Part shown: piece by piece, positions 27,698-40,517 of the stretch | Position numbering within the stretch: the first letter of the stretch is position 1 | Layout: every line of letters starts with the position of its first letter | Origin: Dehalobacter sp. DCM | Lineage (GTDB): Bacteria; Bacillota; Desulfitobacteriia; Desulfitobacteriales; Syntrophobotulaceae | DNA length: 64,000 nucleotides | Assembly: GCF_024972775.1 (NCBI RefSeq) | Contig: NZ_CP092282.1 | Location: 4,369,525-4,433,524, forward strand | Reading direction: 5' to 3' | Notes under the pieces: model-generated | What the model saw: only the letters and a program-made list of their open reading frames with translations | Databases searched by the model: none | What the model was told of the DNA's origin: nothing | Translations under genes and position numbers: made by a program

Positions 27698-27985
27698 AAG
27701 TTTAATAATCTACTTAAACCAGCGATGTGGAAATCAAACCGATGGCATGCGCCTTCAGAGAGCAGGGGGTGGTGGAAGCCCTGCGGAAATGCAACTCGGC
27801 AAATGGACCACGGAGGGCGAGGTGAAAGGGTTTTACCCGAGTATCTTAGACGAAGGCCGGCGTTAACGGCAGAAAATGTGTTGGCATTTTTGTAAGAGTG
27901 GATTTGTCCGTATTGGACTGGTCAATTAAGGTGGTACCGCAGATAACAGTGTCTGTCCTTATCTAAAATAAGGGCAGGCTTTTTT
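27698..27985 (+). promoter_or_regulatory. T-box riboswitch, predicted tRNA-Trp specific
   Basis: This leader senses uncharged tRNA and antiterminates. It has the AGAGAG motif (27757-27762) beside the distal stem, the apical GGTGGTGGAAGCC, and a specifier loop AAA-TGG-A with TGG at 27804-27806. The T-box sequence AATTAAGGTGGTACCGC is at 27924-27940. The terminator stem CTGTCCTTAT/ATAAGGGCAG (27953-27977) with six T (27980-27985) completes it. The specifier reading UGG (Trp) follows the usual pattern of AA(A), codon, A. All parts are on the plus strand ahead of the transporter genes. Predicted effect: low charged tRNA-Trp switches the operon on. Confidence 0.93.
27953..27985 (+). terminator. 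Regulated terminator of the T-box leader
   Basis: A ten-bp stem with one G-T pair, 5-nt loop and U6 tract lies immediately after the T-box sequence, which forms the competing antiterminator. Confidence 0.85.
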
Positions 27986-28149
27986 GTTTTCCTTGTATGG
28001 TATACAAACGGAATGTACCGCGGAGCCATGTATGGTAGGATCGATTGGCCAAAAAATACTTGAAGACATCCTTTATGCCAACAGTCCTATGAAGTCGTAC
28101 GCACGGCGGCGAAACCAAAAAATACGAACGTGCAGAAAGGATGCTTATC

Positions 28150-28710
28150 ATGGAAATGGAAAAACGAGTTGTTGTCACTGAAAATGAAAAGAGAAAAGGT
28201 CTTAACGCTTCAGACCTCATACTCATCGGCGTCTTGTTGGCTGCAGGTGCTGTATTGAAATTCTTCGTGGGTACCGTCATCAACTTTGGCATGAAGCCAA
28301 ACTTTATTATCGCCATGTATTGTCTGATCATCCTCTTGATCAAACCCCGCTTGCGCGAGGCTGCCATCATCGGTCTCCTGGCTGGTGCTATCTGCCAATT
28401 TTTTCCTGGACAGCCCTACATCAATTTTGCCAGCGAATTACTTGGCGCTATAGCCATGGCATTGCTGACAATGATTCCCATGGCTATTGGTAAATTCTCA
28501 TTAAAACCCATTGTCTGCACCTTTCTCTCCACGCTGGTCAGTGGCTTCACCTTCGTTGGCATTATGTATCTTATGTACTTTTCCGGTGCGGATATCAAAC
28601 CAACTCCGCTTGCAGCCTTTCTTGTTATTATTTTAGGAACAGCCGCCATTAATGCCGTTATTGTTCAGGTTCTGTATCTTCCGCTAAAACTGGCATTGAA
28701 AAAAGGCTAG
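28150..28710 (+). CDS. trpP: ECF transporter S component, TrpP-like (predicted tryptophan)
   Basis: This is the substrate-binding membrane component of an energy-coupling-factor importer, 186 aa with about five or six hydrophobic segments. It has the GMKPNF motif (about residue 45), which aligns with GMKPD in Bacillus TrpP, and FFPGQPYIN further on, matching the TrpP FPGGQ region. Together with the UGG T-box this makes tryptophan the best substrate guess. Start ATG 28150 (MEMEKR) follows AGAAAGGATG; ATG 28141 is a poorer choice. First gene of a four-gene operon with both ATPases and the T subunit, so the transporter is self-contained (group I). Substrate is inferred, not shown. Confidence 0.85.
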   Translation: MEMEKRVVVTENEKRKGLNASDLILIGVLLAAGAVLKFFVGTVINFGMKPNFIIAMYCLIILLIKPRLREAAIIGLLAGAICQFFPGQPYINFASELLGAIAMALLTMIPMAIGKFSLKPIVCTFLSTLVSGFTFVGIMYLMYFSGADIKPTPLAAFLVIILGTAAINAVIVQVLYLPLKLALKKG

Positions 28711-28726
28711 AAAGGGATGTTTCATT

Positions 28727-29569
28727 GTGATCACGATTAACGATCTGCATTTTAAATATAAGGGCAGCGACCGCTTTGCATTAAAAAACATTAATATAGA
28801 TATTCACCCCGGTGACTTCATCGGTATCATCGGCAGCAGCGGCGCCGGCAAATCAACGCTGACTTACGCACTGAACGGGATCGTTCCCCATCACTACACC
28901 GGCGATTTCTATGGGTGTGTGAAAGTCAACGGTCTGGATTCGGTGGAAGTCCGTCCGGAACAGCTTTCTGCCTTTATCGGCAGTGTATTCCAGGATATTG
29001 ATGGGCAAATGGTTGCTTCAATTGTTGAGGATGAACTGCTGTTTGGTCTTGAGAACTTCAGCGTAGCGCGAGAAGAAATTGAAACCCGAGTCAATGACGC
29101 ACTCGATACGATCGGTATTGCTGATCTGCGTTACCGCAGCATCAGCACCCTTTCAGGCGGGCAGAAACAAAAGGTCGCAATTGCGGCCATCGTTGCGCTG
29201 CGTCCGGACGTGCTGCTGCTGGACGAACCAACCGGCGAACTGGATCCCCAAAGCAGTCTGCAAATTTTTCAAATGCTGCGGAAACTGAATCGAGACTATG
29301 GCATGACCGTGATCATCGTGGAACAAAAAATAATGCTGCTATGCGAATTTGTCAATCGTTTGGTTGTCATGCACAATGGGGAAATCCTTCATCAAGGACC
29401 CGTGCGGCAGGTACTCCGCAATAGCACGGACCTTGAGCACATTGGTATCAATGTCCCACGCATCGTTACCCTGGCCAATGAGCTAATAGGAAAAGGCCTC
29501 TATCACGGTGAGCTGCCCCTTAATCTTGACGATGCCGTGAGAATGGTGAATGAGGTGATTGGCGCATGA
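28727..29569 (+). CDS. ECF transporter ATP-binding protein (first ATPase)
   Basis: This cytoplasmic ABC ATPase powers the ECF importer. The protein has 280 aa. Walker A is GSSGAGKST (about 36-44), the Q-loop is SVFQDIDGQMVASIVEDELLFGLEN (two stretches typical of EcfA), the signature is LSGGQKQKV, and Walker B is LLLDEPTGELDP. The start is GTG 28727 after AAAGGGATG, 16 bp past the S gene. It overlaps the second ATPase gene by ATGA. Works as a heterodimer with it by analogy to EcfA1-EcfA2. Confidence 0.93.
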   Translation: MITINDLHFKYKGSDRFALKNINIDIHPGDFIGIIGSSGAGKSTLTYALNGIVPHHYTGDFYGCVKVNGLDSVEVRPEQLSAFIGSVFQDIDGQMVASIVEDELLFGLENFSVAREEIETRVNDALDTIGIADLRYRSISTLSGGQKQKVAIAAIVALRPDVLLLDEPTGELDPQSSLQIFQMLRKLNRDYGMTVIIVEQKIMLLCEFVNRLVVMHNGEILHQGPVRQVLRNSTDLEHIGINVPRIVTLANELIGKGLYHGELPLNLDDAVRMVNEVIGA

Positions 29570-30399
29570 TAACATTTGAAAATGTCTGCTTTAGTTATGG
29601 TAAAAGCCCTGTTATCTGCGACGTATCTTTTCAAATCAACAAGGGCGATTTTGTAGCCGTGATCGGCGAAAACGGTGCCGGTAAATCGACGCTGAGCAAG
29701 CTCTGCAACGGCCTTCTTAAACCAACATCCGGCCGCGTAACCGTAAACGGCAATGACACCCGCACAACACGCACCAGCAGCCTTGCCAAAATAATCGGGT
29801 TCTTATTCCAGAACCCTGACCGACAAATCTGTCAGAATACAATCAGCGGAGAAATCATGTTCGGGCTGGAATGTGTCCTTGATGACGTCGCTTTGCGCCA
29901 TGAGCGCTGCGAAGATATGCTGCGGCAATTTGATTTTGACGGTATGGCTGATCCCTTTACTCTCAGCCGGGGCGACCGTCAGCGAGTCACGTTGGCATCA
30001 CTGTTAGCCTGTCGGCCGGAAGTACTGATCCTCGATGAACCGACCACCGGTCTTGACTACCGCGAATGCACCCACATCATGGAACTGATCCGAGAACTGA
30101 ATGAAGCAGGAACGACAATCATCATGGTTACCCATGATATGGAGCTCGTACAGGATTATGCACAACGCGTGCTGGTGATCAACTCCGGAAAACTCATAGG
30201 GGACGGTGCAGCCAAATCAATCATGACAAAATTAGATATGCTGGCGGCAGCCTCCGTTGCCCCTGCTCAGATTCCAGCACTTGCCCTCCGTTTGGGCAGT
30301 GATTTCCAGAATGTATTCACGGTGGAACAAATGACAGCCATCATTGAGAGGAAAGCAGGTGAAAAAGATGTCCGGATTCCTAGATTATGTACCGGGTGA
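29566..30399 (+). CDS. ECF transporter ATP-binding protein (second ATPase)
   Basis: This is the partner ATPase, 277 aa. Walker A GENGAGKST and Walker [13 protein letters not shown] are intact, and FLFQNPDRQICQNTISGEIMFGLE is the EcfA-type Q-loop region. The signature is LSRGDRQRV instead of LSGGQ, so this half may contribute a degenerate composite site in the heterodimer. It starts within the stop of the previous gene and its own end overlaps the start of the T gene by 32 bp. No other transport genes follow. Confidence 0.92.
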   Translation: MITFENVCFSYGKSPVICDVSFQINKGDFVAVIGENGAGKSTLSKLCNGLLKPTSGRVTVNGNDTRTTRTSSLAKIIGFLFQNPDRQICQNTISGEIMFGLECVLDDVALRHERCEDMLRQFDFDGMADPFTLSRGDRQRVTLASLLACRPEVLILDEPTTGLDYRECTHIMELIRELNEAGTTIIMVTHDMELVQDYAQRVLVINSGKLIGDGAAKSIMTKLDMLAAASVAPAQIPALALRLGSDFQNVFTVEQMTAIIERKAGEKDVRIPRLCTG

Positions 30400-31129
30400 T
30401 TCCTTTCTGCATCGCCTCAATCCATTGACGAAGCTCATGCTTTCACTTGTTTTATGTGTTACTTGTTTTATCAGCGATCTGCATTTCTATGTGATCGGCG
30501 TCATTGCTCTGAATCTGCTGCTTGCTGCATCTGCCGGCGTTTTTGACCGATCATTTCGTATTCTTAAGGCATTGATAAAATTTTCTATCGTTTTATTTAT
30601 CCTGCAGATTCTGTTTGTTCGGGATGGAAACGTCCTGTTCAGCTTACCGCTGAATATTGTGATCACGGACAAAGGTTTGTCATTTTCTATGCTCTTCGTT
30701 CTGCGTCTGTTAGCGGCAACACTGCCATTAGCACTGATGCTTTCTGTTACTCAGATGAACGACCTATCCAATGTACTGGTTGAGCAGCTGCGGATACCTT
30801 ATAAATATGCATTTTCGTTGATGACTGCTATTCGGTTTATTCCTATTTTCACTAATGAAATGGCTGGAATCATGGAAGCACAAACTGCACGCGGCGTAGA
30901 ATTTGATACACGAAATTTCTTCAAAAAGCTGCGTTTAATATTGCCGATCTGCGTTCCACTCTTGATATCTTCTGTCAAACGCATCGAAGGTGGTGCGATT
31001 TCCGTCGAACTACGTGGCTTTAATTGCCGTAAAAAGGGCAGCGGTTATAAGCGCTACAGCATCAAAGGGTGTGACCTGATTACGATGGGCACATCCGTGT
31101 TGCTCGTTGTTATGGCGGTTATTCTGTAG
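30368..31129 (+). CDS. ecfT: ECF transporter transmembrane (T) component
   Basis: This integral membrane scaffold links the S component to the two ATPases. About 253 aa with five to six membrane segments. The two cytoplasmic coupling-helix motifs of EcfT proteins are visible: TARGVEFD (about residue 165-172) and ELRGFN (about 210-215). N-terminal HRLNPLTKLM is also typical. The chosen ATG 30368 (MSGFLDYVPG) follows AGGTGAAAAAG; the longer frame from 30344 has no ribosome site. Last gene of the operon, followed by a strong terminator. Confidence 0.92.
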   Translation: MSGFLDYVPGDSFLHRLNPLTKLMLSLVLCVTCFISDLHFYVIGVIALNLLLAASAGVFDRSFRILKALIKFSIVLFILQILFVRDGNVLFSLPLNIVITDKGLSFSMLFVLRLLAATLPLALMLSVTQMNDLSNVLVEQLRIPYKYAFSLMTAIRFIPIFTNEMAGIMEAQTARGVEFDTRNFFKKLRLILPICVPLLISSVKRIEGGAISVELRGFNCRKKGSGYKRYSIKGCDLITMGTSVLLVVMAVIL

Positions 31130-31172
31130 TTTACACGTAAACGAACTTCATGTCTTTTATTTGAATAGTGAT

Positions 31173-31206
31173 AAGGCACTTCAAACAAATAATTGAAGTG
31201 CCTTTT
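31173..31206. terminator. Bidirectional terminator between ecfT and spoIID
   Basis: A perfect 12-bp stem, AAGGCACTTCAA/TTGAAGTGCCTT, with an 8-nt loop is followed by TTTTG on the plus strand and TTAT on the minus. It separates two convergent transcripts. Confidence 0.8.
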
Positions 31207-31268
31207 GTTCATGGATAAATTTATGCTGCAAGGTAATGGTTGACAATCACTGTCAATGTATATAATCA

Positions 31269-32204
31269 TCAGTACAGCTTTTTAAGCTTGGCCCCGACAT
31301 AATAGTGACCGAGTATTTCTGTATAGGTATCACCATTTTGAGCAAGATCATTAGCACCATATTGAGACATACCGATGCCGTGCCCTTTACCGTATGCAAT
31401 AAATTCAATTTGTGTTCCATTCGTCTTCCATTCGAAATCTGTCGACGTCAGTTGCAGTTTTGTCCGAATGTCGGTCCCTTTAAATATTTTGTTACGAACG
31501 ACTAAGGTTTTGACCCTCCCTGCTGCTGTCCTGTTAAGAACTGAAATATCATCATCGCTGATACCTCCGGTCGTGCTGCTGAAACCCAAGAGCCGATAAA
31601 ATTCGCTGCTTGTAAATTTTTGATGCTGAATGAAACGAAGCGGTCTAATCTCGCCCGAGGAGACATTCCTTAGATAGTCGCGATCCGAACTCCAGACATC
31701 ACCCGATTTCTCTGTGTTTTTCCGTCCGCTGCTGCTATGGAAAAACGCATCGATGATCTCACCATCGTAACTAAGAACCAGCCCCTGGGTCGTTTTAACT
31801 GCTTTTAGTATCTTATTCCGATTATAGACATAGTTGATTATACCCCAATTCTTAATCATTTGTTCATTAGAAATCCAGGCTTGGGTCTTGACCGTGGTAT
31901 CGACGTCATAGCTGCTTTCAGCTGTGCTTTGCATCTTTTTAACAACGTAAGTACGCGCTGCGACAGCCTGCGCTTTCAATGCTTCCCGCTCAAACGATGC
32001 CGGCATTTCCGCCGCAACGACCCCTACCAAATAGCTTTCAATCGCCATTTCCTTGACATGGCCGTCGGATAATTTGACTCGGACTGTCGTTCCGTTTTTA
32101 ATCTCATCGGGATCAAAAAAATAACGGACAGCGACGGGTACGATCCCCAAAAAGAAGATAACGGCCATGATTACAGCCGTTATTTTATTTGTGCTTTGAC
32201 CCAT
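31269..32204 (-). CDS. spoIID: Stage II sporulation protein D (SpoIID)
   Basis: SpoIID is a membrane-anchored lytic transglycosylase that thins septal peptidoglycan so the mother cell can engulf the forespore. The 311-aa protein has an N-terminal membrane segment (about 8-27). The catalytic Glu is in the conserved ESYLVGVVAAEMPASFEREALKAQAVAART region (about 76-105), and C-terminal GKGHGIGMSQYGAN is conserved. The ATG follows AAGGGGGCTGAAAT. Directly downstream of murA, as in Bacillus. Expression is probably sigma-E dependent but I did not find that promoter. Confidence 0.97.
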   Translation of the reverse strand: MGQSTNKITAVIMAVIFFLGIVPVAVRYFFDPDEIKNGTTVRVKLSDGHVKEMAIESYLVGVVAAEMPASFEREALKAQAVAARTYVVKKMQSTAESSYDVDTTVKTQAWISNEQMIKNWGIINYVYNRNKILKAVKTTQGLVLSYDGEIIDAFFHSSSGRKNTEKSGDVWSSDRDYLRNVSSGEIRPLRFIQHQKFTSSEFYRLLGFSSTTGGISDDDISVLNRTAAGRVKTLVVRNKIFKGTDIRTKLQLTSTDFEWKTNGTQIEFIAYGKGHGIGMSQYGANDLAQNGDTYTEILGHYYVGAKLKKLY

Positions 32205-32314
32205 ATTTCAGCCCCCTTATGCGGTACAAGCTTATAACAATGTATGCACCGAAGGCGAAGATATGCCTGCCAATCTATTCAATTGTTAATTACAACCAAC
32301 GATGTATTCCGTAT

Positions 32315-33565
32315 TTAATCTTCTCTGAAAATGTCAGCCCCGATTCCTCGCAGTTTTGCGTCGAGATTCTCGTAACCTCTTTCAATATGATGGATTTCTC
32401 TTACTTCAGATGTTCCATTAGCCGTAAGCGCCGCCAGGACAAGCCCTGCGCCTGCCCGTAAATCACTGGCATTAACCGTCGCGGGGTGTAGCTCTTCTAC
32501 GCCATGAACGATGGCGCTTCTTCCTTCTATCCGGATATCGGCTCCCATCCTTTTGAGTTCATCAACATGCATGAAACGATTCTCAAATACGGTTTCCGTT
32601 ACCATGGATGTTCCCTGTGCCCGAGTCAGCATCGCCAGCATAGGTGCCTGTAGATCCGTGGAAAAACCAGGATGAACTTGTGTTTTGATATCAACCGCGT
32701 GGTAATTGCCTTTGCCAATAACGCGTATACCATCGCCATCCTCACGGTAGACCACACCGGCTTCATCCAGTTTGGCCAGCAGTGATGCCAAATGAACTGG
32801 GATAACATTACGAATCAGGACTTCCCCCCCGCAGGCAGCTGCCATCAAGATATAGGTGCCGGCTTCAATTCGGTCGGGTATGATCGTATGAGAAGTACCA
32901 TGAAACTCTTTGACCCCTTCGATATAGATGATATTTGTTCCAGCCCCACGTATTTTACCGCCCATTTCGTTAATGAAATTAGCCAAGTCAACGATTTCCG
33001 GCTCCTGAGCTGCATTCTCGAGGACAGTAGTCCCTTCAGCAGCTGCTGCCGCCATCATGATGTTTTCTGTGGCACCGACACTCGGAAAATCGAGATAGAT
33101 CCTGGCTCCGTATAGTCTGGACGCGGTAATATCTAAAAAACCGTGATCCATTCGGACTTGGGCCCCTAATTGTTCCAATCCCTTAATATGCCAGTTTATT
33201 GGTCTGGAACCAATCGCGCAGCCACCAGGATGTGAGATGCGGACTCGGCCGACACGGGCAAGCAACGGCCCCATAATACAAATTGAAGCTCTCATTTTAT
33301 TGATCAAATCATAGGGAGCCTCAATATTTTCCACATCCTTGATTTCAAGATACAATTTCTTATTTTTCCTTTTTACTTTGCCTCCAAGAGATTCTATGAC
33401 CTGACCCATGACCTGAACATCCAGCAGGTCTGGTGCATCTTCCAGGACAACTTTATCTAAAGTCAGCAGGCTAGCTGCAATTATCGGCAAAACAGCGTTT
33501 TTGGCTCCACTGATATCTATTTTCCCTTCTAATTCTTTCCCGCCTGTTATGACAAATTTACTCAA
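32315..33565 (-). CDS. murA: UDP-N-acetylglucosamine 1-carboxyvinyltransferase
   Basis: MurA joins phosphoenolpyruvate to UDP-GlcNAc, the first committed step of peptidoglycan synthesis. The protein has 416 aa. The catalytic Cys116 sits in SHPGGCAIGSRPINWH, so fosfomycin sensitivity is expected for this form. KNAVLPI near the N-terminus and STDLQAPMLA are conserved. Start is TTG 33565 after AGGAGTGACACACAT. The ywmB-murA-spoIID order supports the murAA type used by Bacillus during growth. Confidence 0.97.
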   Translation of the reverse strand: MSKFVITGGKELEGKIDISGAKNAVLPIIAASLLTLDKVVLEDAPDLLDVQVMGQVIESLGGKVKRKNKKLYLEIKDVENIEAPYDLINKMRASICIMGPLLARVGRVRISHPGGCAIGSRPINWHIKGLEQLGAQVRMDHGFLDITASRLYGARIYLDFPSVGATENIMMAAAAAEGTTVLENAAQEPEIVDLANFINEMGGKIRGAGTNIIYIEGVKEFHGTSHTIIPDRIEAGTYILMAAACGGEVLIRNVIPVHLASLLAKLDEAGVVYREDGDGIRVIGKGNYHAVDIKTQVHPGFSTDLQAPMLAMLTRAQGTSMVTETVFENRFMHVDELKRMGADIRIEGRSAIVHGVEELHPATVNASDLRAGAGLVLAALTANGTSEVREIHHIERGYENLDAKLRGIGADIFRED

Positions 33566-33739
33566 ATGTGTGTCACTCCTGACATTATACTTACTTTACA
33601 GTCGATATCTCTGCTGTATTCTATTGTAGGTATCGATGGTTAGCATAGTTGGTATATAGTTCTTTTCTCCTGCGCCTTTTTCCTTCTTTCAGGCGGAAAC
33701 TTGCAGCATTTCCTCGTCACTGACAAAATACTCCTTTTT

Positions 33740-34396
33740 TTAAATCTCTTCAAAAAGTGCTGGCAGAGCAATGATTGTTTTGGCTTGATCGCAGGCACTC
33801 TTCGTGATCCCCTGGATTGCTATACGCGACTCACCTACTTGGAGGTTATAGGGGATTCGTTCAGAGTAGCCGGCATATGAAGACAGCACAGGCATCACGT
33901 TCATATCAATCATTTTAATATCGTAGTGGGCATAAAACTCCTGTATATTGATAACTTCCTCGATCCGTTCTTCGAGATAGACTTTGGTTTTGCTGTTATT
34001 AAGCATATCGCATAACGTGTTGTATCGCTTGTAATATTCTTTTTCTGCTTCCCTGGTTACAGTACGCTGCGTACTGTACTTGAGTGCCGTATTCCCTGAA
34101 TAATCGCACAGTATCTCTTTGTGCCATGTCAGCCCGCTGGATTTTAGTATTTTTTCAATCGCTATCTGCCGGTCTAATTCCTCGGACCAGACAATGTATT
34201 TTAGCTGGGCCTCCTGGCAAAATGTCTGCCCAGAATCCAATAGCAGCGGTATTAAGCTTTCCTCTTGCTGATCATGCTGAATCGCTATACCACCCGCAGT
34301 TAAAAGAAAAGTCGGCTGCAAAAGCATCAATACAATCATAATCATCATAGCAGGTATAACGCGATAGTGACGAATGGAATGGCTTCTTATATCCAT
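33740..34396 (-). CDS. ywmB: YwmB-like membrane-anchored protein
   Basis: About 218 aa. An N-terminal membrane segment (about residues 15-35, AMMIMIVLMLL) is followed by an exported domain with no catalytic motif. Position directly upstream of murA-spoIID and the overall size match Bacillus YwmB (DUF1779, TATA-box-binding-like fold), whose function is unknown. The chosen ATG 34396 (MDIRSHSIRHYR) follows CTGGAG at a long distance. An open extension to 34603 adds 69 residues of basic, unconvincing sequence overlapping the divergent promoter region. Family call rests mainly on context. Confidence 0.65.
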   Translation of the reverse strand: MDIRSHSIRHYRVIPAMMIMIVLMLLQPTFLLTAGGIAIQHDQQEESLIPLLLDSGQTFCQEAQLKYIVWSEELDRQIAIEKILKSSGLTWHKEILCDYSGNTALKYSTQRTVTREAEKEYYKRYNTLCDMLNNSKTKVYLEERIEEVINIQEFYAHYDIKMIDMNVMPVLSSYAGYSERIPYNLQVGESRIAIQGITKSACDQAKTIIALPALFEEI

Positions 34397-34668
34397 AACA
34401 GTATACTCCAGATGTTGAAAAAAATAAATATTAGAAATCCGTTTATTGATAGTTTGACCAATCTGGCATTTGACAAAACATCGTTTCGCAAAAGTAATTA
34501 TTTTCCGTTTTACTAAATGAAGGCTGCTGTTCTTCTGAACTATGCCCATTACTTTTTTTATGATAAGATAGATAGTGTTATCAAATGCGATCCCGATGTG
34601 CACTCTTGAAATTATTTGAGTTTAAATGACTATTAGAGGTTTGATGACTGTTAAAGGAGGCAGAAAGA

Positions 34669-34968
34669 GTGGAAACGAGCAAGGTACTGGAACACACGCA
34701 TGCTCACTCCCATCCGAATAAAAAAAATGTCATTAATAGATTGTCCCGTATGATCGGGCACCTGGAAGGCATTAAACGCATGGTTGATGATGAGGTCGAC
34801 TGCAGTGAAATACTAATCCAGCTGTCTGCTGTCAGATCAGCGATCAACAGCACAGGAAAAGTGATATTAAGTGACCATATCAATCATTGCCTGATTCATG
34901 CGTATGAAGAAGACGATACCCAGGTGATCGAAAAACTGAATGATGCCATTGATAAATTCTTAAAGTAA
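34669..34968 (+). CDS. csoR: Metal-sensing repressor, CsoR/RcnR family
   Basis: This all-helical tetrameric repressor (DUF156) releases its operator on binding metal, usually Cu(I). The 99-aa protein has Cys45, His70 and Cys74 in the C-H-C pattern of copper sensors. An additional His-rich start (HTHAHSH, residues 9-15) could bind metal too and recalls nickel/cobalt sensors. The GTG start follows AAAGGAGG with 8-nt spacing, a strong site. No copper pump or chaperone is adjacent; the next gene is convergent atpC. The target may lie elsewhere or be itself. Confidence 0.88.
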   Translation: METSKVLEHTHAHSHPNKKNVINRLSRMIGHLEGIKRMVDDEVDCSEILIQLSAVRSAINSTGKVILSDHINHCLIHAYEEDDTQVIEKLNDAIDKFLK

Positions 34969-35039
34969 TTATAATGACAATGATACGACTCGAAAAATAC
35001 ATGCTTAACTATAACCCACGAACTTAAAATGTCATTATA

Positions 35040-35076
35040 AAAGAGGGCTTACGATTTAGATCGTTTTGCCCTCTTT
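35040..35076. terminator. Bidirectional terminator between csoR and atpC
   Basis: AAAGAGGGC/GCCCTCTTT stem with an inner ACGA/TCGT pair; T-rich on both outer sides. It closes the ATP synthase operon (minus) and the csoR transcript (plus). Confidence 0.8.
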
Positions 35077-35115
35077 GTGCTTACCTTTGGATTCAATTTG
35101 TCTATTATCGAATTC

Positions 35116-35520
35116 TTACAACTTATCCGTTGCTCTAAGCCGTGCGAGAGATCTTTTCAAAGCAACTTCTGCTCGGATCATGTCCGTCTCGCTCTGTTTT
35201 TCTCTGAGGCGTTTTTCGGCACGTTCTTTGGCAGCTTCTGCCCTGTCAACATCAATAGACTCCGCACGTTCAGCGGTATCAGCCAGAATCGTTACCTTAT
35301 TTTGGGCAACTTCCATGAAACCGCCGCTGATTGCTATTTTTTCCACTTTGCCGTCTTGGGTATAGCGGACAACGCCGATCACCAGATTCGCAATGAGCGG
35401 AGCGTGATTGGCTAAGATACCCAGTTCCCCCTCTGCTCCAGGCGCCAGGACGAATTCTGCTTCCGTATTAAGAACTTCGCCGGCAGGTGCAACGACAACA
35501 AGGTTAAATGTTCCAGCCAT
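35116..35520 (-). CDS. atpC: ATP synthase epsilon subunit
   Basis: Part of the F1 central stalk; couples rotation and inhibits ATP hydrolysis. The 134-aa protein has an N-terminal beta-sandwich (about 1-85, with AEFVLAPGAEGELGILANHAPLI) and a C-terminal two-helix hairpin (about 88-134) rich in Arg, Lys and Glu. The ATG begins 1 bp after the atpD stop and follows GGGAGCTGTATAAT. Last gene of the operon. Confidence 0.97.
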   Translation of the reverse strand: MAGTFNLVVVAPAGEVLNTEAEFVLAPGAEGELGILANHAPLIANLVIGVVRYTQDGKVEKIAISGGFMEVAQNKVTILADTAERAESIDVDRAEAAKERAEKRLREKQSETDMIRAEVALKRSLARLRATDKL

Positions 35521-35521
35521 A

Positions 35522-37820
<2,299 letters not shown>

Positions 37821-37829
37821 CTACTCTTT

Positions 37830-39902
<2,073 letters not shown>

Positions 39903-39909
<7 letters not shown>

Positions 39910-40460
39910 GGCCGATCCCCTACCTCTTGAATAAATTGTTCAATGAGTGCTTCCTGACCCGTGATGTCCAAGTTCCGTTGAATGATTTTCTCAGCAACAG
40001 CAACGGACATATCAATAACCTGCGCTTTGACGTCGGCAATTGCCTTTTGACGCTCGCGTTCAATATCAGCAAGGGCAGCCTGTCTGAGCTTCTCATTTTC
40101 AAGTCGCGCTTGAGCAAGTATTTCAGCAGCACGTTCCTCACTGCTCTTTGTGGCCTTTTCAATGATCAACTGAGCCTCCTGGCGGGCTTTACGCATATCT
40201 TCCTGGTATTCCAGCCGGATCCTCTCAGCTTCTTTTCTTTCGTTCTCAGCATGTGCCAGGTTGTCCTCGATTGTCTGACGGCGTTTCTCCATCATAGCCA
40301 TCAGGGGCTTCCAGGCAAATTTAGCGAGAATCCAGACTAAGATTAAAAATGATACAACCTGGACAAGTAATGTTAAATCAAAATGCAGCGGATTAATATT
40401 ACCGCCTTCCGTAGCAGCAGATGCAACAGTTAATACCATACCGGTTCCAAAGGGATTCAA
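39903..40460 (-). CDS. atpF: ATP synthase b subunit
   Basis: Stator stalk of Fo: one N-terminal membrane helix (about residues 30-50, LLVQVVSFLILVWILAKF) then a long charged dimerising helix to about 170. 185 aa. The start is TTG 40460 after GGGGAGGACCGA; ATG 40439 (MVLTVAS) would also leave a complete protein. A short leader before the membrane helix (GTGMVLTVASAATEGG) is longer than in many orthologues. Only one b-type gene is present, as expected outside phototrophs. Confidence 0.96.
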
Positions 40461-40517
40461 TCGGTCCTCCCCTCCTCTCTTATGCTATGCATAAAGTTAA
40501 AGACAAAAAGTTACGTC

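Noticed and set aside
28013-28063. 16-codon plus-strand frame with one Trp codon between the T-box terminator and trpP, as a possible leader peptide
   Set aside because: Weak ribosome site, only one Trp codon and no second attenuator hairpin; the T-box already explains regulation.
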